Shown here piece after piece: positions 1 through 7,416 of a stretch of DNA of 12,522 bases (the first letter of the stretch is position 1; every line of letters starts with the position of its first letter). A program made the translations under genes and the position numbers. The stretch is taken from contig DRJN01000294.1 in the NCBI GenBank assembly GCA_011052165.1, forward strand, positions 1-12,522, given 5' to 3'. The notes under the pieces are model-generated. The model searched no databases, was not told where the DNA came from, and saw only the letters and a program-made list of their open reading frames with translations. The stretch comes from Gammaproteobacteria bacterium (GTDB lineage Bacteria; Pseudomonadota; Gammaproteobacteria; UBA6429; Thiohalophilaceae).

Positions 1-131
1 GATAAATCGGTGCTGAGGCGTTCAACGGCCTCGGGACAAACAAAGGATTCACTCTGCTGAATATCGATCAGATATTGCAGTAACAAGTCACTACGCAAAG
101 GAATGTCAGACCATCGGTTCAAACGGTTCAC
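1..131 (-). CDS. Partial NuoE/HoxE/HoxF-N-like protein, N-terminal part only
   Basis: A minus-strand reading frame stays open from about base 158 to the left edge and gives about 43 codons from GTG at 131. The peptide contains WSDIPLRSDLLLQYLIDIQQ, then a FVCPEAVERLSTDL segment. This matches the pattern at the start of the NuoE/HoxE family and of the NuoE-like domain of HoxF: a helix with LxxxLxxIQ, then an aromatic/Val-x-Pro-x-A-V/I-x-x-L helix. These are thioredoxin-like [2Fe-2S] subunits of NADH-linked diaphorase complexes. The iron-sulfur cysteines would lie outside the window, so the match is only suggestive. GTG at 131 has AAGGA (133-137) only 1 base away. TTG at 122 would have the same site at 10 bases and is a serious alternative start. 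A good promoter (184-212) supports a real gene transcribed separately from zwf. It could also be another helical N-terminus that merely resembles this family. Confidence 0.45.
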   Translation of the reverse strand, partial: MNRLNRWSDIPLRSDLLLQYLIDIQQSESFVCPEAVERLSTDL

Positions 132-183
132 ATCCTTACTGGTTTTTTTGAGCGCCTTATTGTTCTACAAATGTATTTTGATA

Positions 184-212
184 AATTTACGCCAGCCGCA
201 ACAGGATGTCAA
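184..212 (-). promoter_or_regulatory. Sigma-70-type promoter of the left-edge gene
   Basis: On the minus strand a perfect -35 box TTGACA (207-212) is followed after exactly 17 bases by TAAATT (184-189), which matches 4 of 6 positions of the -10 consensus. Transcription would begin near 177 and give a leader of about 45-55 bases before the GTG/TTG start of the edge gene. This is the best promoter match I saw in the window. It is a sequence match only. Confidence 0.5.
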
Positions 213-314
213 AGCGGGGCAGGAAGAGTGATGACAGCATTAATATGCCAGGAGCGAGGAAGAGGAAACGCCAGAAGCATCCCGAGTTTAGAAACTCATA
301 ACGCTGCAATTTCA

Positions 315-374
315 AACTGAAACATTACGATTATGAGTAAGGTCTTTCTACCGGCCATGAATTTTGTTTCAGTT
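315..374. repeat. 10-bp inverted repeat just downstream of zwf
   Basis: AACTGAAACA (315-324) and its exact reverse complement TGTTTCAGTT (365-374) flank a 40-base spacer. The right arm lies 4 bases beyond the zwf stop codon, so a stem-loop could form at the 3' end of the operon transcript. No run of T follows the left arm in the direction of transcription, so it is not a standard rho-independent terminator. It could be an RNA 3'-end stabiliser or a chance repeat. Confidence 0.35.
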
Positions 375-377
375 CTT

Positions 378-1916
378 TCAGGCATCCGTACATATGCGCC
401 ATGCGCGACCGTCACGTTGCAGCAGCTCATCGGCTGCTGAGGGACCCCATTGTCCGGCGGCATAGTTCGGGAAATCACGCGGCGGCAGTGCAGTCCAGAC
501 ATCCAGTATCGGCTCTACCAACTGCCAGGCGGTCTCGATAATGTCAGCACGTTTGAACAGGGTGGGATCACCTTTCATGCAGTCGTAAATCAGCGTTTCG
601 TAACCCGTGCTGGGCTCATCACCAAAATAATCGTCATAGCTGAAATTCATTTCGACCGGACTCAGCTGCATAACCTGACCGGGCACCTTGGCGTTAATCC
701 CCAGGCTGATCCCTTCACTGGGCTGGATGCGCAGCACCATGACATTGGGCTCTACGTGTTTATTCTTCATAATCGAGTGTTTGAAGGCCGTATTCGGTGC
801 GTGTTTATACTGCACCACGATCTCGGTGAAACGCCCTGGCATACGTTTTCCCGTGCGCAAGTAGAACGGCACCCCGGCCCAGCGCCAACTGTCGATCATA
901 AGGCTCATCGCGACAAAGGTTTCAGTCTGTGAGTCCGCGGCAACCCCCGCTTCCTGACGATAAGCCGGTACCTGCATGCCATCGGCCATCACGCCCGACG
1001 TATACTGCCCGCGTACCGTATGAGTCAGTACATCTTCCGGTGTTAACGGCTGGATAGCGCGCAATACTCTGGCCTGCTCATCGCGAATTTCATCGGCATC
1101 GAAGGATATTGGCGGCTCCATGGCGATCATGGCCAGTACCGCCAGCAGATGGTTGGGAATCATATCCCGTAAGGCTCCGGCGCCTTCATAATAACTGGCG
1201 CGATTTTCAACCCCCAGTGGTTCGGCTACGGTGATCTGTACGTGGTCGATATAACGGCGGTTCCAGATGGGTTCGATAACACCGTTGGCAAAGCGGAAAG
1301 CGAGGAAATTCTGTACGGTTTCCTTGCCGAGATAATGGTCAATTCGATAGAGCTGACGTTCGTTGAACATGTCCAGCAACTTTCGATTCAGGGCGCGGGC
1401 AGATTGCAGATCATGGCCGAAGGGTTTTTCGATAACCAGCCGGCGCCAGTGACCCTCATCCTCGTGGGCCAGGCCCGCATTGACGATTTGCTCGGCGATA
1501 TCGCCAAAGAAGGCGGGAGGGGTGGCCATGTAAAAAAGATAGTTGCCTCCTGTTTGACATTGATCATCCAGCTCAGACAACTTCTTCGCCAGCGCCTCGT
1601 AAGCCTCCGGATCACGAAAGTCACCTTGCAGATAATGGCAACATTGAACCAGACGATCCCAGACCTCCGCTGAATAATCGCCATCAAGGTGCACGCGGCT
1701 TTCTGTGTTCATCAACTCGCGGTACTGTTCACTGCTAAGCGCTTCCCGGCTGACGCCCAGCACCGCAAAACGTTCCGGCAACCGGTTCGCCACCGACAGA
1801 TAGTAAAGCGCGGGAAACAGCTTGCGTTTGGTCAAATCCCCGGCAGCGCCAAAAATCACCATCACGCAAGAGGGTGCTGGAAGGGCCGTGTCTACATGTG
1901 TATCCGTATCTGACAT
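378..1916 (-). CDS. zwf: Glucose-6-phosphate dehydrogenase
   Basis: Oxidises glucose-6-phosphate to 6-phosphogluconolactone with reduction of NADP+ (or NAD+), the entry step of the oxidative pentose phosphate pathway, in the cytosol. At 512 aa it is close to full family length. The Rossmann dinucleotide motif GAAGDLTKRK is at residues 23-32. EKPFG (about 163-167) and the substrate-binding signature RIDHYLGKE (191-199) follow; H194 corresponds to the substrate-phosphate histidine. A later IPNH segment supplies the expected catalytic histidine. The ATG start lies just before the conserved N-terminal strand, leaving a short variable leader of about 16 residues. It is the last gene of a three-gene leftward operon, 11 bases after the gnd stop, with only a weak GAGA-like ribosome site inside the end of gnd, so translational coupling is likely. 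No defect is seen. Confidence 0.97.
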   Translation of the reverse strand: MSDTDTHVDTALPAPSCVMVIFGAAGDLTKRKLFPALYYLSVANRLPERFAVLGVSREALSSEQYRELMNTESRVHLDGDYSAEVWDRLVQCCHYLQGDFRDPEAYEALAKKLSELDDQCQTGGNYLFYMATPPAFFGDIAEQIVNAGLAHEDEGHWRRLVIEKPFGHDLQSARALNRKLLDMFNERQLYRIDHYLGKETVQNFLAFRFANGVIEPIWNRRYIDHVQITVAEPLGVENRASYYEGAGALRDMIPNHLLAVLAMIAMEPPISFDADEIRDEQARVLRAIQPLTPEDVLTHTVRGQYTSGVMADGMQVPAYRQEAGVAADSQTETFVAMSLMIDSWRWAGVPFYLRTGKRMPGRFTEIVVQYKHAPNTAFKHSIMKNKHVEPNVMVLRIQPSEGISLGINAKVPGQVMQLSPVEMNFSYDDYFGDEPSTGYETLIYDCMKGDPTLFKRADIIETAWQLVEPILDVWTALPPRDFPNYAAGQWGPSAADELLQRDGRAWRICTDA

Positions 1917-1927
1917 AATTATCTGTC

Positions 1928-2953
<1,026 letters not shown>

Positions 2954-2996
2954 TCATTCTCCTGATTTTGAAATCTGTAAACCTGGCCGTCCTTGA

Positions 2997-5861
2997 CTAC
3001 CGGCCAGCCAGTCCCGCGCGTACCAGTTCAGACAACTGCCCGAGAGCTGCTACGGTGTCTGCGCCCAGATGTACTCGCAAGGCGCGCCGGCCACGATCCG
3101 CCAGCACCTGGAAATCACCTTGCGCCTGAGCAGCCTTGACGATACCAAAACTGTAACTATGACCCGGCACAGGGATGTCCTGTGCATCATCGCAGGTCAG
3201 TTGCAGGAACACCCCGCTGTTGGGTCCCCCTTTATACGCCTGGCCGGTCGAGTGCAGAAAACGCGGGCCAAAACCCAGACAGGTGGCGACCCGGCAGCTA
3301 TCGCGCACCTCATGGCGAATCGTCTCCAGTGTGGACTGGTGCTCGTCATTGAGCCGGTCAATATAGGCCAGCAAAGCAAAATAATCTCCTGGGTGGATGC
3401 GCTGCAGGTGCGCGCCCAGCCAGTCCGCCAGTGTCGCCTGTCCCCCCACCATCACGCGCAGTGCCTCGGCATTTTTTTCATCGGCGTACAGGCTCAGGTG
3501 TGAGTCCACCGCCAGTGGGGTTTGCGTCGGTAATGCGCCCGAAGTTTCATAGGCCTCCATCAAGCTGCTGGTGGCTATCTTGCTGGCCTCAACATCGGGT
3601 TGATTGAATGCGTCGATGCCGATTTCAGCACAGGCAACCGCCGTAGCAAACTGCCAGCGGAACATCTCCTGACCGAGGTCGTAGATATCGGTTACAGCAA
3701 GTCGCACCACGGCCTGATCTGCCTTTTGTAGAGCTTCGATGACAGCGTCCTGCTTCGGATCGGGGTCGCTCTCCAGACGCAGGTAGATGAACAGGCGGTC
3801 ATCGCCACAGGCCTGTGGCACGGCCGGTCGTTCATCTACCACGGGAATAATGCCTTTACCCTCTTTGCCGGTGGATTCCGCCAGTAGTTGTTCGAGCCAG
3901 GCGCCGAGTGCGGCGATGGCCGGTGAGAGGATCAATGTTACCTTGTCACGCCCCTGTAACGCCGCTTGGCCCAGCACCACACCCAGCAGAACACCGGGAT
4001 TATCCCGTGCCGGCACGGAAGCGGCGCAGGCCTCCACCATTTCCAGTGTACTACTCAGCAGTTTAGCGACGTCTATGCCCGAAAATGCCGCTGGCACGAG
4101 GCCGAAATTGGAAAGAGCTGAATAACGCCCCCCAATACCGGGCTTGCCGTGGTAAACGCGCCGGAAACCGGCCGTATTCGCAAATTTTTCCAGTTTCGAA
4201 CCGGGATCGGTGATGACGGCGAAGTGCAAAGGGGCCTGTTTGTCACCGATCTCCTCACGGATACGATCGAAAAAGTACGCCATCAGGATATTCGGCTCCA
4301 GTGTGGATCCAGACTTGCTGGCCACAATGACCCCCGTGCGTTGCAGGTCGAGGGAGGATTCTATGGAGCGGATCTGCGCTGGATCAGTGGAATCCAGCAC
4401 ATGCAGGTGCGGATGCTCCGACCGCACACCGAATACCCGGCGAAACACCTCCGGCGCCAGGCTGGAACCCCCCATGCCCAGTAATAGCACGTCGGTAAAA
4501 TAATGGCCTTGTGCAAAACGGCCCAGTCGACGCAGATCGGCCAGGTGTTCAAACTGGTCTTCGGCAATATCCAGCCAGTCGAGCCAGCGGTTTTCATCGT
4601 TACCGGTCCACAGGCTGGCATCGCGTGCCCACAAACGACGGACCTTGTCGTTGTCCGTCCAGTCGTCCAGTGCCCTGTTTGCCGCCTGTTGCAGAGTGTC
4701 CGGCAGTACCAACGTCTGCGAGGCGGACCTCGGGATCCGGGCGCCCTGCAGCGTCTGAGTCACTGCATCGAGCAGTTTTTCGTAAGCGGCAACAAAGCTG
4801 TCCAGACCCTCGTTCAACAGCGTGTCGGTCACATCATCCAGTGAGATGCCTTCGTCTTCCAGCGCCGCCAAATCAGCCTGCGCCTGATCCAGATCATCTT
4901 CCAGGTGCGCCTGGGCCGAGCCGTGATCACGAAAAGCATCCAGGGTGGCGGGTGGCACGGTGTTGACAGTATCGGCTCCAATCAGAGACTCTATATAGAG
5001 TACATCGCTATAGGCCGGATCCTTGGTACCGGTACTGGCCCACAGCAGCCGCTGAGTGCACGCACCATGAGCGGCGAGCGATTCCCAGCGTGGCCCACTG
5101 AACAGATCTTTGTATTGCTGGTAAGCGAGTCTGGCATTGGCCACAGCCGCCCGGCCCTTGAGCGCCTGTAGACGGGCGGCATCCGACGTGCCGGCGGCTG
5201 ATTCGATTTTTTCATCCAGCAAATGGTCCACGGCGCTGTCAACGCGGCTAACAAACATGCTGGCCACGCTGGCAACCTTTGACAAATCACCCCCGGATTT
5301 ATCCAGGCGTTCCAGCCCTCGCAGGAATGTCTCAACCACTTGTTCATAGACCTTGCGCGAAAACAGCAGTGTGACATTGACGTTGAGACCTTCGCCCAAC
5401 AAGATCTCGACGGCGGATAAACCCGCCTCGGTAGCCGGCACCTTGATCATCAGGTTCTCGCGATCGACGGTACGCCACAGATGGCGCGCCGCGTCAATCG
5501 TGGCTGCGGTGTTATGGGCCAGACGCGGCGACACCTCCAGGCTCACATAGCCATCCCGGCCCTGAGTGGCATGGTAAACCGGGTGCAGGGTATCGGCAGC
5601 ATACTGAATATCATCGACCGCGATCCGTTCATACACAGATTCGGCATCACTATCTGGCAATTTCGCCAGATCCCGAATGGTCTCGATGTAATCGTTGCTA
5701 CCGGCAATCGCCTTCTCGAATATAGCCGGGTTGGATGTCACCCCTTTGATGCCGTCATCGTCCATCATACGTTCGAGACCGCCATAAACCAGCAAGCTGC
5801 GGCGAATGTAGTCCAACCAGACTGACTGGCCGGTTTTTTCCAGTTGTTTTACCGGGTTCAT
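2997..5861 (-). CDS. tal-pgi: Bifunctional transaldolase / glucose-6-phosphate isomerase
   Basis: A 954-aa fusion of two sugar-phosphate enzymes. The N-terminal transaldolase domain (about 1-370) has GVTSNPAIFEKAI at 40-52 and the Schiff-base lysine K140 in LMIKVPATEAGLSA, followed by the NVNVTLLFS strand. It moves dihydroxyacetone units between sedoheptulose-7-phosphate and glyceraldehyde-3-phosphate. After a linker of about 20-30 residues rich in Asp/Glu, the C-terminal isomerase domain (about 390-954) interconverts glucose-6-phosphate and fructose-6-phosphate. It shows SKSGSTLEPN, TDPGSKLEKF, GIGGRYSALS, QLLAESTGKEGKG (E662) and FNQPDVEASK (K761). Both active sites look intact. ATG at 5861 follows a strong GGAGGAAA ribosome site (5864-5871). 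It is the first gene of the operon with gnd and zwf. The same fusion architecture is known from other bacteria. No clear promoter was identified upstream. Confidence 0.95.
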   Translation of the reverse strand: MNPVKQLEKTGQSVWLDYIRRSLLVYGGLERMMDDDGIKGVTSNPAIFEKAIAGSNDYIETIRDLAKLPDSDAESVYERIAVDDIQYAADTLHPVYHATQGRDGYVSLEVSPRLAHNTAATIDAARHLWRTVDRENLMIKVPATEAGLSAVEILLGEGLNVNVTLLFSRKVYEQVVETFLRGLERLDKSGGDLSKVASVASMFVSRVDSAVDHLLDEKIESAAGTSDAARLQALKGRAAVANARLAYQQYKDLFSGPRWESLAAHGACTQRLLWASTGTKDPAYSDVLYIESLIGADTVNTVPPATLDAFRDHGSAQAHLEDDLDQAQADLAALEDEGISLDDVTDTLLNEGLDSFVAAYEKLLDAVTQTLQGARIPRSASQTLVLPDTLQQAANRALDDWTDNDKVRRLWARDASLWTGNDENRWLDWLDIAEDQFEHLADLRRLGRFAQGHYFTDVLLLGMGGSSLAPEVFRRVFGVRSEHPHLHVLDSTDPAQIRSIESSLDLQRTGVIVASKSGSTLEPNILMAYFFDRIREEIGDKQAPLHFAVITDPGSKLEKFANTAGFRRVYHGKPGIGGRYSALSNFGLVPAAFSGIDVAKLLSSTLEMVEACAASVPARDNPGVLLGVVLGQAALQGRDKVTLILSPAIAALGAWLEQLLAESTGKEGKGIIPVVDERPAVPQACGDDRLFIYLRLESDPDPKQDAVIEALQKADQAVVRLAVTDIYDLGQEMFRWQFATAVACAEIGIDAFNQPDVEASKIATSSLMEAYETSGALPTQTPLAVDSHLSLYADEKNAEALRVMVGGQATLADWLGAHLQRIHPGDYFALLAYIDRLNDEHQSTLETIRHEVRDSCRVATCLGFGPRFLHSTGQAYKGGPNSGVFLQLTCDDAQDIPVPGHSYSFGIVKAAQAQGDFQVLADRGRRALRVHLGADTVAALGQLSELVRAGLAGR

Positions 5862-6016
5862 TATTTCCTCCTATGAAGTGAACCGTAAACACGGCGGGTA
5901 GATACCACTGACTTTCCCGAGTCGCGGGCATAGTCAATGTCAGCTCTGAGTCCCGACAGGCAAGTTGTCGCCAACGCACATGCAGCATGCGGTCGGGAAT
6001 ATCGATCCTGTATAGA

Positions 6017-6047
6017 ATGCCCGGATCAAACCTGAAGACCCGGGCAT
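6017..6047. repeat. 8-bp perfect inverted repeat upstream of the tal-pgi operon
   Basis: ATGCCCGG (6017-6024) and CCGGGCAT (6040-6047) are exact reverse complements separated by 15 bases. Centre-to-centre spacing is 23 bases, about two helical turns, which would suit a dimeric regulator. It could equally fold as an RNA hairpin in the leader of the leftward operon. On the minus strand TATACA follows 4 bases after the left-hand arm and might be a -10 element, but its -35 partner is poor. The site lies about 155-185 bases upstream of the tal-pgi start. Its function is inferred from position only. Confidence 0.4.
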
Positions 6048-6328
6048 AACGGTAAGCGAACACGTATCTCCCAGGTCATGATAGCTATAGCGGGCAGAAT
6101 ACTCCTGCTTCGAGTTCGATGCAGCAAAAAAGTTCCTGCGCACCTTGAGACAGGTCGCCCCTGCTGCCCGTGTCGTGGTTGCATCACGTCAGGGGAAACC
6201 GGACTCGATTACGCCGAATCAGCACAGGTTGAATACAGGCGCCATTCCTCTCCCTCAGCCCATGATTTATCCGCTCAAAAACGGGGCGGCGTTCGCAGGA
6301 TTTTCGGTATTTGTGCTACGCTTACTCA

Positions 6329-6358
6329 TTGATGAATAAATCACAATGGCAAAATAAC
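6329..6358 (+). promoter_or_regulatory. Candidate promoter for the phnD-like gene
   Basis: TTGATG (6329-6334) is followed after 18 bases by AATAAC (6353-6358); each matches 4 of 6 consensus positions, in an A/T-rich stretch about 50 bases before the start codon. An alternative is TGTGCTACGCTT at 6312-6323, which resembles an extended or sigma-S type -10 element. Both are weak matches. Confidence 0.25.
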
Positions 6359-6408
6359 AGAGTAATGAAGTTTCCACGAAGCTGATTAATTTCAAGGAGG
6401 TTAAATCA

Positions 6409-7230
6409 ATGTGGAAGTCAGTAGTGGCAGGCTTATGGCTATTGTCAATTATCGCAGTTGCGGCCGCAAAACCCTTGATCCTGTCCGCCCCACCGCGTGA
6501 AAACCTTGAGAAAGGAATCGAACAGTACCAACCCATTGCTGATTTTCTGACCAATCTGCTGGGCAAACCTGTTGAGTATCAACATCCGGACAGCTGGCTG
6601 AGCTACCAGCGCGACATGCGCGCCGACAAATACGACATTGTCTTTGACGGCCCCCACTTCGTGTCCTGGCGAATCAAACATCTTGGTCATAATGCCCTGA
6701 TCAAATTGCCAGGCAAGTTACAGTTTTATCTTGTCAGCCACAAAAACGATCCTGATATAAAGACTTCCAATGATCTGATTGGTAAACGCATTTATGGCAT
6801 CTTGCCGCCCAACCTGTCAACCCTCAGTATCCTGGCACATTTTAGCAACCCGGTGCGCCAGCCGATTATTCGCGGTATCAGAGGCGGAATGTGGAAAGTC
6901 TACGCAGCTTTTAAACAGGATCAAAATTCTGCCGCAATATTTCGCACGACTTTTTACAGTAAAAAACTTACGCAGGAAGACAGACAACAAATGAACATCC
7001 TTTACACCAGCGAGCCATTGACCAACCAGGCCATCACCGTCAGCAAACGCATTAACAAAGCCCAGCAAAAAAAAATCCGGTACGGGCTGCTTAAAACAAA
7101 AGGTGGCCGCATGGCCTTAAAAAGAATACTCAAGCGCTTTGGCGGCAAGGCCAAAGGATTTATAAGCGCCAGCAATAGTGACTATAAAGGTGATAATTTT
7201 TTGCTGGAAGGAGTCATATTCGGCTGGTGA
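6409..7230 (+). CDS. Exported PhnD-type substrate-binding protein, orphan
   Basis: A 273-aa periplasmic binding protein of the PhnD-like family (phosphate/phosphite/phosphonate ABC transporter binding proteins and relatives). Residues 1-20 form a Sec signal peptide with a Trp/Leu/Ile/Val-rich core and an Ala-rich cleavage site before K21. The mature start KPLILSAPPRENLEKGIEQY and the later YDIVFDGPHFVSWR (75-88) are typical of this family's fold: first strand, first helix and hinge-side ligand loop. The C-terminal third is very rich in Lys and Arg. No lipobox cysteine is present. A strong AAGGAGGT (6394-6401) sits 7 bases before the ATG, fixing the start. No permease or ATPase gene is adjacent, so it may be a sensory or accessory binding protein rather than a transporter part. 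The ligand is unknown. The gene is visibly more A/T-rich than its neighbours, which may indicate separate acquisition. Confidence 0.8.
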   Translation: MWKSVVAGLWLLSIIAVAAAKPLILSAPPRENLEKGIEQYQPIADFLTNLLGKPVEYQHPDSWLSYQRDMRADKYDIVFDGPHFVSWRIKHLGHNALIKLPGKLQFYLVSHKNDPDIKTSNDLIGKRIYGILPPNLSTLSILAHFSNPVRQPIIRGIRGGMWKVYAAFKQDQNSAAIFRTTFYSKKLTQEDRQQMNILYTSEPLTNQAITVSKRINKAQQKKIRYGLLKTKGGRMALKRILKRFGGKAKGFISASNSDYKGDNFLLEGVIFGW

Positions 7231-7256
7231 AATAAAATGTACCGCACCCGCCAGCC

Positions 7257-7287
7257 GGGTTTAATTCCCCGCTGGCTTGCAGCGGGG
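7257..7287 (+). repeat. REP-like palindromic repeat, copy A
   Basis: Contains GGGTTTAATTCCCCGCTG followed by GCTTGCAGCGGGG. CCCCGCTG (7267-7274) pairs perfectly with CAGCGGGG (7280-7287) over a 5-base loop. It shares GGGTTTAATTCCCCGCTG and CTTGCAGCG with copy C upstream of trhP, apart from one extra G in the loop. It lies 27 bases after the stop of the phnD-like gene. The AATCTCTTT leader seen in copies B and C is missing here. Confidence 0.7.
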
Positions 7288-7300
7288 TGGTTTATTTTTT
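7267..7300 (+). terminator. Likely intrinsic terminator made from the REP-like hairpin
   Basis: The 8-bp G/C-rich stem (7267-7287) is followed by GTGG and then the T-rich run TTTATTTTTT (7291-7300). The geometry suits a rho-independent terminator for the phnD-like gene and would separate it from ppk1. The 4-base gap between stem and T-run makes it slightly imperfect. Confidence 0.5.
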
Positions 7301-7416
7301 ATGCCCGTACGGCTGCAAAGCCCTTGTACTCTAAGCCTTTAATACCCATAACAAAGCTCTAATGCTACCCTCCCTGAGATTGCCATAATATTTTAGTCAC
7401 AACAAGGATAGACTAC
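7288..7416 (+). promoter_or_regulatory. Upstream region of ppk1, no clear promoter
   Basis: After the REP hairpin this A/T-rich stretch contains CCGTACGG (a palindrome at about 7304-7311), a weak TTGTAC (7324-7329) with CATAAC (7347-7352) at 17 bases, and CATAAT (7384-7389) with no matching -35 box. The ppk1 promoter probably lies here, but no single site is convincing. Confidence 0.25.

Larger units (their letters stand above)
132..377. other. Intergenic region between zwf and the left-edge gene
   Basis: About 246 bases. It holds the promoter for the edge gene, a 10-bp inverted repeat just after the zwf stop (315-374), and a small palindrome, GAGTTTAGAAACTC, at 284-297. I see no tRNA, no intrinsic terminator with a T-run for zwf, and no credible separate gene. 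Confidence 0.5.
5862..6408. other. Divergent intergenic region between tal-pgi and the phnD-like gene
   Basis: 547 bases that should carry the promoters of both divergent transcription units. It holds the tal-pgi ribosome site, an 8-bp inverted repeat at 6017-6047, a weak rightward promoter candidate at 6329-6358, and a second rightward possibility, TGTGCTACGCTT (6312-6323), which resembles an extended or sigma-S type -10 element. Short open frames exist on both strands (minus 5940-6143 and 5755-6063, plus 6078-6339), but none has a good start context or a recognisable motif. No riboswitch, tRNA or Pho-box-like operator was recognised. Confidence 0.45.

Noticed and set aside
296..502. Minus-strand frame of 68 codons covering the end of zwf and the gap after it.
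   Set aside because: More than half overlaps conserved zwf sequence in another frame and nothing supports the remainder.
450..932. Long plus-strand open frame (160 codons) opposite zwf.
   Set aside because: It lies wholly antisense to a well-conserved gene, has no recognisable motif, and is explained by the codon bias of zwf.
6078..6339. Two overlapping plus-strand frames upstream of the phnD-like gene.
   Set aside because: There is no good ribosome site, one needs a TTG start, the composition is unlike the neighbours, and no family is recognisable.
6244..6408. Pho box upstream of the phnD-like gene.
   Set aside because: No pair of CTGTCAT-like repeats with 11-base periodicity was seen here or upstream of ppk1.
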